The notes under the pieces were generated by a model. That model saw only the letters and a program-made list of their open reading frames with translations, searched no databases and had not been told where the DNA came from. The position numbers and the translations under genes were made by a program. Positions 47,497 through 58,435 of a DNA stretch of 64,000 nucleotides are shown here, one piece after another (the stretch's first letter is position 1; each line of letters begins with the position of its first letter). The stretch comes from Tillus elongatus. Lineage: Eukaryota > Arthropoda > Insecta > Coleoptera > Cleridae. The DNA is taken from NCBI GenBank assembly GCA_964006375.1, contig OZ023270.1:74148891-74212890 (forward strand), written 5' to 3'.

Positions 47497-48061
47497 AGTT
47501 CGGGGTGCAGCAAGTGCGTTATAGTAGTGAATTTTTATAAGAATTGTACACTATTAGTAAGATATACTATTAAAACTAAGTGTTTAAATTTAAATGGGCC
47601 TTGGATATCAGTTTTAGAATCCCAGTTAGCGATTATTTGAAAAAAAATTATATTTTATCTGGAGCTAAAAAATTAAAAATTGGTCTTAGATATAATATGT
47701 AAGTGCTGAAAAGTGTCTTTAAATTAAAAAAAAATTAAACAAATTTGATTAAAGTCACAAAAGTTTTTCAGAAAAAAAAATATTTACAAATTATAAATAT
47801 GGCAGGTATTTTTCCTTATTGATTGTGTGATGGTTTTGTTTTAGTCAACCTATCCAGTTTTTGCAAACAATAAACAACAAAAAAGGTTTTTTAGAACAAA
47901 TTTGTAGTTATCCGCGAAGCTCATTATGTTATTTTTCTTTAATTTAGTACCCACTTGCGTTTACATAGGTGTTACTATGGTTCAAGATTGAATATGCTGG
48001 CTTAATAGAAAATTTATTAAGCTATCGGATTTGAGATATTTTTACGAAAATTTTCTACCTC

Positions 48062-48062
<1 letters not shown>
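47497..48062 (+). mobile_element. Family A foldback, left arm and centre only
   Basis: From 'gttcggggtgcagcaagtgc' it follows the copy at 61022-61610 closely (including 'atggcaggtatttttcctta' and 'cgaagctcattatgttattt'), up to 'aaattttctacc'. There it is replaced by (TA)n in place of the right arm. Confidence 0.85.

Positions 48063-48066
<4 letters not shown>

Positions 48067-48139
<73 letters not shown>
48067..48139. repeat. (TA)n array replacing a foldback arm
   Basis: TA dinucleotides starting where the right arm of family A should begin. Confidence 0.95.
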
Positions 48140-48141
<2 letters not shown>

Positions 48142-49690
48142 ACTGAGCAAGGTAATATTGCATTAACATTGCAGAATCTTTTCCAAAGCAAGTGTAAGTT
48201 TGATAGATAACTTGCAGAAAGCCTCCTGCAAGTTTGTTGCAAATGGCAAATCTTCCCCCCAGTGACTTTACATATTTGTAACGTCACTGCAGGTTTACTG
48301 TAGTGAGCTGTTACAAACTTTCTTTATACTTACAAATGTTACCTTAACAGCAAGCTTCAATTTTAAAAGGGCCTAGCAAAGTTGTAAAATTGAAACTTAC
48401 ATTTGCAACTTATCTGCAATTGTATATATTATATATACAGTGCAAGTTTGTAACTTGGAATAATTCCAATTAATCAACTTTAGCTTTTTTTCAAAAATGG
48501 TCGGAGTCAGATAATATTCTCAGTTACAATCTTTTCAAAAATGTATTATACAATTTGTGTCAAATGTCATTGATAATTTTTGTAAATGACAACTCTAGCT
48601 TTTTGTTGACTATTTTTAAAGTACACATCAAGCGATACAAAACCACCAAATTTCAAATTTTTATTATAAATCTTGAGTTGAAAGCACAAAAAAAATTTGT
48701 GTAGTTAATCAATAACAAAAGATTTAAATCGGCTGGTTTTCTACAACTTCACATGTAAGAACTTTAAAAATAGTCTACAATAACCTAGGGTTGATTTAAA
48801 GAAATTATTGATGAAGTCATTTTTCAAATATGGTACATACCGTATAGATTTTTTAAAAGACTGCAACTTGAAATACTAATCAATGTGTCCAAGAATTTTT
48901 GAAAAAAAGACTGTATTTGATCAAGTGAATTTATTTCAAGTTACAAACCAATATATGTATACGTGTATTTATACATAATATATATTTCTTGTAAAACTGT
49001 AAAAAATGACTTAAGACAATGTTAATTAGAATAAAATCTTTATTACATAAAAAAATTAAAGACCTTCAACATATTATTCATTTCTGCTGATAGATATATA
49101 GATTTTATTGACTATCAAATGTACATGGTAAGTCACTGCCTTTATACGTACCGACTATAGTTACTAGATAGAGATAGTTAAGACATATAGCGAGAGTGCC
49201 CATGTTTAGGCTAAAATGCTGTTCTAGGCAAAATAGAAAACTTGAACTTGTGATATCGTTATTAATTGACTGATTACAAAAATTATTTTTTCTAAATGAA
49301 TACCAATTAATTGTTTTTGATATTCTTTTACTAAATAACTTTTAGTCCTCTAGGAAAACGTGTGAAACATTAATAACAAAAACGAAGTCTTCTGCAGCAT
49401 TACTTATTTTGAGCGGCAAGAATTTTTTTAGCTTCTAAAGTATATGGTAACATATGTGACATAAAATCATGTCACATCTGGTGTTCAAAGAAAAGTTTTA
49501 CGAGCCGTTTCGGCTTACATACTTCCGCTCAGTGTTCTGTTGACAACAACGGATTCTGCATTTCGGAGAATTGTTTTTGTGATCCGATATTTGTGTGGAT
49601 GCTAGAGCATTTATTTAGTCTGTTGTCTACCGCTGACTAAATAACATTATCTTCGATTGGAAATTGTACTGTGACTAGTGAATTTTCGGA
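48140..49690. other. Unassigned; possible piggyBac 5' flank
   Basis: No supported gene. 48150-48480 has short internal repeats of 'tgcaagtttgt' type. The last ~200 bp before 49691 are less AT-rich and may be the 5' UTR/promoter of the piggyBac transposase. A TTAA-flanked terminus was not identified. Confidence 0.4.
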
Positions 49691-51658
49691 ATGGCAGAAA
49701 AATTTAGGGAAGTTTCCAGTTCTGAATTCAAACGGTACGTAGATTATAAAAGTGATAAATGATAATAAACTACATTTTTTTGTAATGTTTGAAATTTTTC
49801 CTATCTACCTGATTATTTACAGAATGAGTTATGAACAGCAAGTAAGTTATCTTCAGGAATTAAATGCCATGGAATCTGATTCAGAGAGTGATAACGACAA
49901 TGAACAAATTGAAGACTCCGAATCAGAAGACGAATATTTACCGCCTTTGTTGTCATCAACAAATAACCTAGCAGAAGAATCAGACATAGAAGATGTTTTG
50001 CTTGACACTGAGAATGAATTTGAAATTGCTGAGGAAGACAATTCTGAAGATGAGCAGCTAGAGGTTGAGGTTGATAATTGTGATGACCTAGTTTTGCGTT
50101 CTAAAAACGGAACTATCTGGCAATCCTGTCCTCCAATGCCCTCTCGTCAAACGCTGTCACAATATTTTGCGAAAAAAAAAAACTGGACCTTTGAAGCAAC
50201 AAATTCCCTCTCAGTTCGGGAAACTTTCGCACGCATTTTTACTCCAGAAATGTGCAACATTATAATTCAAGAAACAAACTGCAAAGCCAAAACCATCCAT
50301 ATGGAGTGGAATAAACAGCATTCCAACAAACCACCAAAAATGTGGAAACCTCTCACACAAGAAGAATTTGATGGTTATCTCGGGATACTGATTACTGCTG
50401 GAGTGCGACACTCTAAGAAAGAAAATCTGAGAGACTTGTGGAAAAGTGATGCTTACCCATTGTACCGTGCGACAATATCAGTCAACAGATTTTATTCCAT
50501 CCAAAGATTTGTACGTTTTGACAATACAAATACCAGAACTGATAGATTGAAAACTGATAAAGCAGCTGCTATCTCAGAACTTTGGCTTCTATTGATGCAA
50601 AATTTGAAATTGAATTATACACCGTCTGAATGCCTAACGGTAGACGAACAACTATTTCCGTATAGAGGCAGGAACAGGTTCACGCAGTATATGCCAGCCA
50701 AACCTGCCAAATATGGTATAAAAATTTGGTGGGTGTGCGATGCAGTTAATTCTTACCCTCTTGTAGGGCAAATTTATACAGGGAAATCATCGCAAGGTCG
50801 TGAACAAAATCATGGTGAGCCTGTGGTAAAAGATTTATGCATTCATTATAAAAATAGTGGGAGAAATGTTATGATGGATAATTTTTTCACCACATTTCCC
50901 TTAGCTCGGTTTCTAATGTCACGTAAACTTTCTGTTGTGGGTACGCTAAAAAAACAAAAAACTTATATACCGCCAGAGATGTTGCCAAATAAAAGTAGGG
51001 AAGAACATTCTTCTACACTTGGATTTTCTGAGGATAATATCACACTGGTTTCATATGTACCAAAACAGGGAAAATATGTAATACTCTTATCCACAATGCA
51101 CGACACTGCAAATGTATCTGACCCAAAGAAAAAAACTGAAATAATCCATTATTACAATTCAGGGGAAGGTGGTGTTGATAATATGGATAAGATGGTGTCG
51201 CATTACTCTGTCAAACGTCGAACAAACCGTTGGCCTCTTGCAATGTTTTATAACGAGCTTGATATAGCAGGATTAGCAGCATATATTATTTATACTGAAA
51301 ATAACCCTATTCAGAAGAAGAAAAAATATCGTCAAACATTTCTGCAAGAACTTGGAAAGCAATTATCTAGACCGAGCATAGAATTGTGAGCCAAATCAGC
51401 AAAGGTGTTACAACATTTTAGTACCAAATCGGGAATTGAGTGCATGTTAGGAGGTCCATTAGCATACCAACTGCCACCGCCGGTTGTAGAAAAGAATCAT
51501 CCCAGAGATAAAACCGGACGCCTTCAGGTAAATGTTACGTGTGTCGCGCTGCTACAAAAAGACAGAGAAAAACCAGAAAATCGTGTGACGTTTGTAGCCG
51601 CCCAATATGCGACGAACATTGTGAGAAAATAAATAAGTGTTACAATTGCAAACTGTAA
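49691..51658 (+). pseudogene. piggyBac-like transposase, catalytic core intact, C-terminus broken
   Basis: The preferred start is ATG 49691 (MAEKFREVSSSEFKR), spliced over an 88-bp intron into MSYEQQVSYLQEL. An acidic N-terminal region (residues ~30-100) is followed by the DDE_Tnp_1_7 domain (NRFYSIQRFVRFDN; CLTVDEQLFPYRGR; NVMMDNFFTT; GGVDNMDKMVSHYS). The three catalytic Asp (298, 376 and 476 of the unspliced 545-residue frame) are spaced 78 and 100, almost as in the cabbage-looper element. A TGA at 51387 ends the frame after SRPSIEL. Reading on in the same frame is sensible to about 51526, then a one-base shift leads into a Cys-rich domain (CYVCRAATKRQ, CDVCSRPICDEHCEK, CYNCKL, stop 51658). 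So one nonsense change and one frameshift separate the core from its DNA-binding Cys-rich tail. A truncated active or domesticated protein cannot be excluded. Confidence 0.88.
49735..49822 (+). other. Predicted intron in the piggyBac gene
   Basis: Donor 'gtacgt' at 49735 and acceptor 'ttatttacag' ending 49822. Splicing joins AAACG to AATGAGT in frame (Lys-Arg-Met-Ser). The 88-bp size suits an insect intron. Confidence 0.55.
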
Positions 51659-51989
51659 AAGAATTATTGTAATAAAAAATATTATAAAATTAATATACAT
51701 TTTCAAATAAAGAGTGTTAATTTTTTTATTACTGTGCCCCAAAGTTAAAGATTTGCAACAACAATTTTAGTAGGTACCGGGGGTACCCCTGATGTGAGGA
51801 ATTAGTATAAAAAATTTCAATGTCCATTATATAATTTTCAAAAGTTATAAAAAATACTACATTGGCCGAAAAGCTTTTTTATAATGAATTCTGACATGTC
51901 ACAACACCTTAGGCATAAATATTAACATTAACAAATAAAAACATCACTTTTAAAACAGAATGGGTACCCAGGTACCCTGTCATGAAGAC

Positions 51990-52420
51990 AAAGGTTAAAG
52001 AATGCATGGATCAAATTTGATTACCAGTATAACATATATAGTAGAAACAATGTACCATATTTCATCAAAATAACTTTATTGTTCGAAAGTGTAAAAAATT
52101 TTCGAAAATAAACTTAAAATGGTGTCAAAAAACTAGTTTCTCAGCCAACGAACCTTATAGGTTAATAGCAAATTGAGCTATTAATATTTAAAGCATTTAA
52201 TAAACATTCGCTACCATAACGCACTTGTTGGGTTCCGAATTTCTGTTCTTACAAACATGCATTATAATTTCTGGGTGGAAATTCAATACATTAAAGATCA
52301 GCTCAGAACTGGTACGGACCGTGGGACTTTGACTATCTAATTAAAACAAAGCATTGTTTCCCTAAAAATTCGCTACAATAACGCACTAGCTGCGGCCCGA
52401 ATTTTATGTTTCCTTTCGTT
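51990..52420 (-). mobile_element. Family A MITE, inverted copy plus an extra terminus
   Basis: 51990-52250 is largely the inverse of 541-770 and ends 'accataacgcacttgttggg'. A second terminus, 'acaataacgcactagctgcg', follows near 52375-52395, suggesting two adjacent or nested copies. Confidence 0.6.
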
Positions 52421-52639
52421 AATGTTATGTATTACGTTGAGTAAAGCCTAGCTTAAAATGCTAAAATGCCCCAATACCGCAAAGAATTTGAATTTGATTA
52501 AACTGAAATCGTTATTTAGAGGCACACACCTAATAAATAGTGTTTTTGTGAAATAGGTATATATTAAAATTTCTGTATTATGGAAAAAAGTTCCTGAAAT
52601 TTACCTAGAAATTTATTTTAGGTATCGCGAGGGTCAAAC
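52421..52639. other. Intergenic, nothing recognised
   Basis: AT-rich, no supported gene. Confidence 0.4.
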
Positions 52640-53875
52640 TCGTTCATCTACAGAGACAAGCTTGTCTGATGATAACGGGAGCGATAAGCACCGCACCATC
52701 AGCAGCTCTGGAGGTCCTCCTTAATATTCCACCTCTTCACATAGGCTGGAGAGGATGGTGAGGTGGACAACGTACAGATTAAAACAAACGGCTGACAGTA
52801 TGCCGAAGGAAATCAGTCTGGGAGGGTCCGGACTCCTTGATGACATTGAGGGTCATGGGATTCTGGGAATGGTCTCAGACTTGATGCCTACAAAGATCAG
52901 AGATCTGTCTTTCAAGACCGTCCTCCCGGGGGGAACGAAATCAAACAACCCTATTGAGGGCTGATGGTATGCTGACGGCTCCAAAACCAATATGGGAGTA
53001 GGAGCCGGCACATAGGGGGGCAACACCGATGCTAGATTATCAACTAGCCTCGGCAAGTATGCAACCATACACCAGACAGAAGTGTATGCCATCGAGATGT
53101 GTGCAAGGGAAAGTATAGGAAACCAGTGCACACAGAAATCGATAAAGATATATACAGATAGCCAAGCTGCAATAAAGTCTCTTGGTTCCTGCCGGTGTAA
53201 TTCAAAAACGGTATGGAGTTGTAAATCTGCCCTTAACGAACTGGGCAGCTGTAATGAGGTGTCACTGGTCTGGATACCGGGTCACTCGGACCATGATGGC
53301 AATGTTGCAGCCGACACGCTTACCAGGAGTGGTGCCCAGAGGGACTTTATCGGACCAGAACCGGTGCTGGGGATAACATCATGCACAGCAAAACACATCT
53401 TAAAGACCTGGTCAGAAAGAATGACAAGCCAGCACTGGCAAAATCTGCCAGGATTAGCTCCCTCTAAGGCCTTCATCAATGGCCTGTCTGAGTCAAGGGC
53501 TAGAAAATTTATAGAGTTAAACAGACAACAACTGAGTACTCTAGTCGGCCTGTATACAGGACACTGCCGCTTGCGTCACCACATGCACCGTATTGGGCTC
53601 GGTCAGGAGACTGAGTGCCGGCTGTGTATGGAGAGTGAGGAGACAGCAGAGCACGTACTGTGTTCCTATCCGGCGGCGGACAGGACTAGATACCTGCTCT
53701 TTGGCAAGACAAAGCTTGCTCCGGAAGATCTGGATCAACTTTCAACCACAAAGATTATCGACCTCTGCAGGAGGCTGGCTTTGTTGGGCAAAATATAGAT
53801 CATTAGGCGTGAGCCACATAGACCTTATGGTCGCGGTGAAGGGACCGGTATGGCCCACTCACATTCAAACCTAAC
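52640..53875 (+). pseudogene. LINE 3' part: end of RT region, RNase H, zinc-knuckle (I/LOA-like)
   Basis: The first ~440 bp are in shifting frames (ACLMITGAISTAPSAALEVL, NIPPLHIGW, then a frame 52755-52964). From about 52965 an RNase H domain can be followed: WYADGSKTNMG (first Asp), HQTEVYAIEMC (Glu), IKIYTDSQAAIKSL (second Asp), SLVWIPGHSDHDGNVAADTL (last His/Asp). A C-terminal HCCC-type motif follows (GHCRLRHHMHRIGLGQETEC, RLCMESEETAEHVLCSYPA). Stops at 52962 and near 53013 show decay; 53082-53798 is open. The 3' end 'ggcgtgagccacatagacct' + 'gcccactcacattc' precedes a CCTAA-rich tail (53865-53885). RNase H places it with I/LOA-type rather than typical Jockey elements. Confidence 0.88.
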
Positions 53876-53885
53876 CTAAACCTAC

Positions 53886-54699
53886 CTAAAAATTTTCCCA
53901 AAAAGTGTGTTTTCAAAAAAAAATGTATCTCTAAAAATAATTAGGTTATTGAGATCAATTTGGTACACATGTACTGAAACTGAACTGTCTATGTTAATTG
54001 GAAATAATGTTGTTACAATTTGAAAGAGTATTTTTTCCTTGACGGAATCAACCCTTCTTCTCTACCTCACTGTCTGACTACCCTCTAGTTTATGTAGTTT
54101 TATACATGGCTATTTAGTAACTTTTGTTTTCTGACTTGCGCAATATTTCTTTAAATGTTGCTCCATCATAATTCTTCCTATTTAAAAAAATAGTGTAATA
54201 TATTTTTATTTTATTTACAGGTATTCAGGCAACAGTTTACAAAGTGGTTCCGACTGAAAAAAAGAAAACAACTTCTAGTGTTTCGAGGCCCAAAGAAGCA
54301 TAACACACGTACCTTTACAAATGATATTACATTATTATTTTATGTGTTTTACATTATGTATGTAATTGATTCCTTTATATTGAGTTTAATAAAGTATATT
54401 AAAGTAAAAACTGCATTTTAGTTACCTTAGAAATAAATAAGTAGAATATAGAAATAATCAAAGCTCAAGCTTAGTGCCTAAAAAAGCAAGCTATGCTAGT
54501 GGCAGTGGATGCAAAGGTAGAGTTGTTATTGTATAGATTGAATAATTTCAAATTAATTTATGCAACCAGTTATACACATAGATTGAATAATTTAAAATCA
54601 ATTTATGCAACCAGTTATACACAAACCTTGTGAGAAGAGTTGCATACCCTACACGAAGAATTAACCTAGCAAAACTTTCAAATTCTCTCCCCAAGAGAG
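53886..54699. other. Unassigned sequence before the satellite
   Basis: No supported gene. 54530-54620 contains a ~57-bp direct repeat ('aatttatgcaaccagttata' at about 54554 and 54599) leading into the satellite. Confidence 0.4.
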
Positions 54700-57285
54700 A
54701 GATTCTGACTGAAGTTTTATCGAAAAATTGAAGTAAAAATCTACTCTTTGTATCAGGAGAGCATAAACGCGAGGAATTAATTGTGTGTACCCCGTAGAAT
54801 GATTGTGAATATAATGCTGTTTCTTCTAAAAATCTACAAAAATCGAATTTTCGTATCAGGATCGCAGAAACGCGAGGAGGTGTGTGCAACTTACAATTTT
54901 TATTTTAAAACCAACGTTAAGGATTCTTTAAAAATCTACTAAAATTAAACTTCTGTATCAGGATCACATCAACGCGAGGAATTATGTGAACATTAACATG
55001 TGTTAAAGCAAAACTAAAGATTGTTTGAAAATCTACCAAAAATTGAGTTTTCGCATCAGGATCACAGAAACGCGAGGAAGTGTGTGGAACATAAAATTTA
55101 CGATTTAAAGTAAAAGTGAAGAACTGTTTTCAAACGACTAAAATTGAATTTTAGTATCAGGATCGCAGAAACGCGAGGAATTATGTGAAGCTTAAAATTT
55201 TTATTGAAAGCAGAACTGCAGAATTGTTTCAAAACCTACTAAAATTGGCATTTTGTATCAGGATCACTGAAACGCGAGGAGGTGTGTGGAACTTAAAAAT
55301 TTATTTTAAAACAATTGTTAAGGATTGTTTAAAAATATAGTAAAATTGAATTTCGTATCAGGATCGCAGAAACGCAAGGAATAATGTGAAGCTTAAAATT
55401 TTTTATTGAAATCAGAATTGTTTCAAAATATACTAAAATTAGAATTTCGTATCAGGATCACAGAAACGCGAGGAGGTGTGTGGAACTTAAAATTGTATTT
55501 TAAAACAAATGTTAAGGATTGTTTAAAAATATACTAAAATTGAATTTCGTATCAGGATCGCAGAAACGCGAGGAAGTGTGTGAAGCTTAAAATTTTTATT
55601 GAAAGCAGAACTGTTTGAAAATCTACTAAAATTGGCATTTCGTATCAGGATCACAGAAACGCGAGGAGGTGTGTGGAACTTAAAATTTTATTTTAAAACA
55701 AATGTTAAGGATTGTTTAAAAATATACTAAAATTTAATTTCGTATCAGGATCGCAGAAACGCGAGGAATTATGTGAAGCTTAAAATTTTTATTGAAAGCA
55801 GAACTGCAGAATTGGTTCAAAATCTACTAAAATTGTAATTTCGTATCAGGATCACAGAAACGCGAGGAGGTGTGTGGAACTTAAAATTGTATTTTAAAAC
55901 AAATATGTTAAGGATTGTGTAAAAATATACTAAAATTGGCATTTCGTATCAGGATCACAGAAACGCGAGGAAGTGTGTGGATATTAAAATTTTATTTTAA
56001 AACAAATGTTAAGGATTGTTTAAAAATATACTAAAATTGAATTTCGTATCAGGATCGCAGAAACGCGAGGAAGTGTGTGAAGCGTAAAATTTTTATTGAA
56101 AGCAGAACTGCAGAATTGTTTCAAAATCTACTAAAATTGGCACTTCGTATCAGGATCACAGAAACGCGAGGAGGTGTGTGGAACTTAAAATTGTATTTTA
56201 AAACAAATGTTAAGGATTGTTTAAAAATATACTAAAATTGGCATTTCGTATCAGGATCACAGAAACGTGAGGAAGTGTGTGGAAGAAAATTTACTTTTAA
56301 AGTAAAAGTGAAGAACTGTTTTCAAACAACAAAAATTGAATTTTAGTATCAGGATCACAGAAACGCGAGAAGGTGTGTGTAACTTACAATCTTTATTTTA
56401 AAACCAACGTTAAGGATTCTTTAAAAATCTACTAAAATTAAACTTCCGTACCAGGATCACAGAAACGCGAGGAAGTGTGTGGAACATAAAATTTACGTTT
56501 AAAGTAAAAGTGAAGAACTGTTTTCAAACAACTAAAATTGAATTTTACTATCAGGATCACAGAAACGCGAGGAGGTGTGTGCAACTTACAATTTTTATTT
56601 TAAAACCAACGTTAAGGATTCTTTAAAAATCGACTAAAATTAAACTTCCGTATCAGGATCACAGAAACGCGAGGAAGTGTGTGGAACATAAAATTAACAT
56701 TTAAAGTAAAAGTGAAGAACTGTTTTCAAACAACTAAAATTGAATTTTAGTATCAGGATCGCAGAAACGTGAGGAATTATGTGGACCCTAAAATTTATAT
56801 TTTAAAGTTAAAGTAAAGGATTGTTTTCAAACTACTAAAATTGAATTTTAGTATCAGGATCGCAGAAACTTGAGAAATTATGTGGACCATAAAATTTATA
56901 TTTTAAAGTTAAAGTAACGGATTGTGTTGAAACAACTAAATATGAATCTTAGTATCAGGATCACAGAAACGCGAGGAAGTGTGTGGAACATAAAATTTAC
57001 GTTTAAAGTAAAAGTGCAAAACTGTTTTCAAACAACTAAAATTGGATTTTAGTATCAGGATCGCAGAAACGTAAGGAATTATGTACCTTAAAATTTATAT
57101 TCTAAAGTGAATGTAAAGGATTGTTTTAAAAGAACGAAAATTGAATATTAGTATCAGGATCGCAGAAACGCGAGGAATTATGTGGCACTTAAAATTTATA
57201 TTTTAAAGTTAAGGTAACAAATTGTTTTCAAACCATTAAAATGGAATTTTAGTATCAGGATCACAGAAACCTGAGGAATTACAAA
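54700..57285. repeat. Satellite, ~100-bp unit, about 26 copies
   Basis: The core 'tatcaggatcacagaaacgc' + 'gagga' recurs about every 92-103 bp from ~54751 to ~57255 (I count 26). Two variants alternate between about 55150 and 56250: 'ggatcgcag...attatgtgaagctt' and 'ggatcacag...ggtgtgtggaactt', giving a ~200-bp dimeric unit. From about 56280 a third variant predominates ('taaagtaaaagtgaagaact'). Confidence 0.93.
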
Positions 57286-57529
57286 ATGTATATCTTTTGT
57301 GCTTGACAAATTAATATTTGTAAATGCAAAAGCTACTTTTGTTTCAAAAATTATGTAACATCAAATTTTTACTTACGTTTTTCCCAAACATACGAATATA
57401 GTTCTTATCCATTTAAAACGATGACTGATACAAGTATACCAACAACACTATAATCAATTAAACATAGTGCAGTAAAGATACAAGTGCCAGTCATTCGATT
57501 ATTCACAGGTGTTCTTCGTCTTTCGCCTC
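57286..57529. other. Intergenic, nothing recognised
   Basis: Short AT-rich stretch between satellite and palindrome. Confidence 0.4.
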
Positions 57530-57931
<402 letters not shown>

Positions 57932-58049
57932 TTTTTTGTGTGTTTCTCTTTCTTGATAGCTTCTTTTTTCAAACCTCATGGTACCACGAAGTTAAATACG
58001 TTCTAAAAAAAAAAGAACTTACAAAAATTATGAATATAAAAATAAAAGT

Positions 58050-58190
58050 CTGAACGCAGCAACTGCGTTATGGAAATGAATTTTCATTAAAATGTTTTTA
58101 ATGGGAAATATGTCTCTTTAATGCAAGCGAGCATCAATTTGGTTACCGGTATAACATATATAGTAGAAAGAATGTACCATATCACCAACG
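58050..58190. mobile_element. Family A MITE fragment
   Basis: 'gaacgcagcaactgcgttat' terminus, then 'gaattttcattaaaatgttt' and 'ttggttaccggtataacata' as in the copies at 730 (inverted part) and 63764. Confidence 0.65.
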
Positions 58191-58435
58191 ACTTTTGGGC
58201 TACCTGTGATTGTCCCGCATGCCTCGCGGTCGGGGATTTCCACTGTAAAGTTGTTTTCCCTGCAGATTCGCGGGGTGCGAAGTCTGACCTCATTTCAAAC
58301 ATGGGCTCCTTCACGATCTCCTGAATTTTGCAGTGGCCCCTGAAGCCTGGGTTTATCTTCAGTCTACCATTGCAGGATAGTCTGTATAGTCCTAGCCTGG
58401 GCGCTCTCATAATAAAAAAGTGGGGGGGGGGGGGC
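58191..58435. other. Unidentified GC-richer block
   Basis: Minus-strand frames are open (for example MRAPRLGLYRLSCNGRLKIN, FRGHCKIQEIVKEPMFEMRS), but I do not recognise them. It may be part of another retroelement joined to the LINE through the 12-base G run at 58423-58434. Confidence 0.4.

Noticed and set aside
49691..51658. Treating the piggyBac gene as a fully intact transposase
   Set aside because: A TGA at 51387 and a one-base shift near 51527 cut off the Cys-rich domain.
54700..57285. CRISPR-like array (regular ~100-bp repeats)
   Set aside because: Eukaryotic setting, and the spacers are themselves repeated, so it is a tandem satellite.
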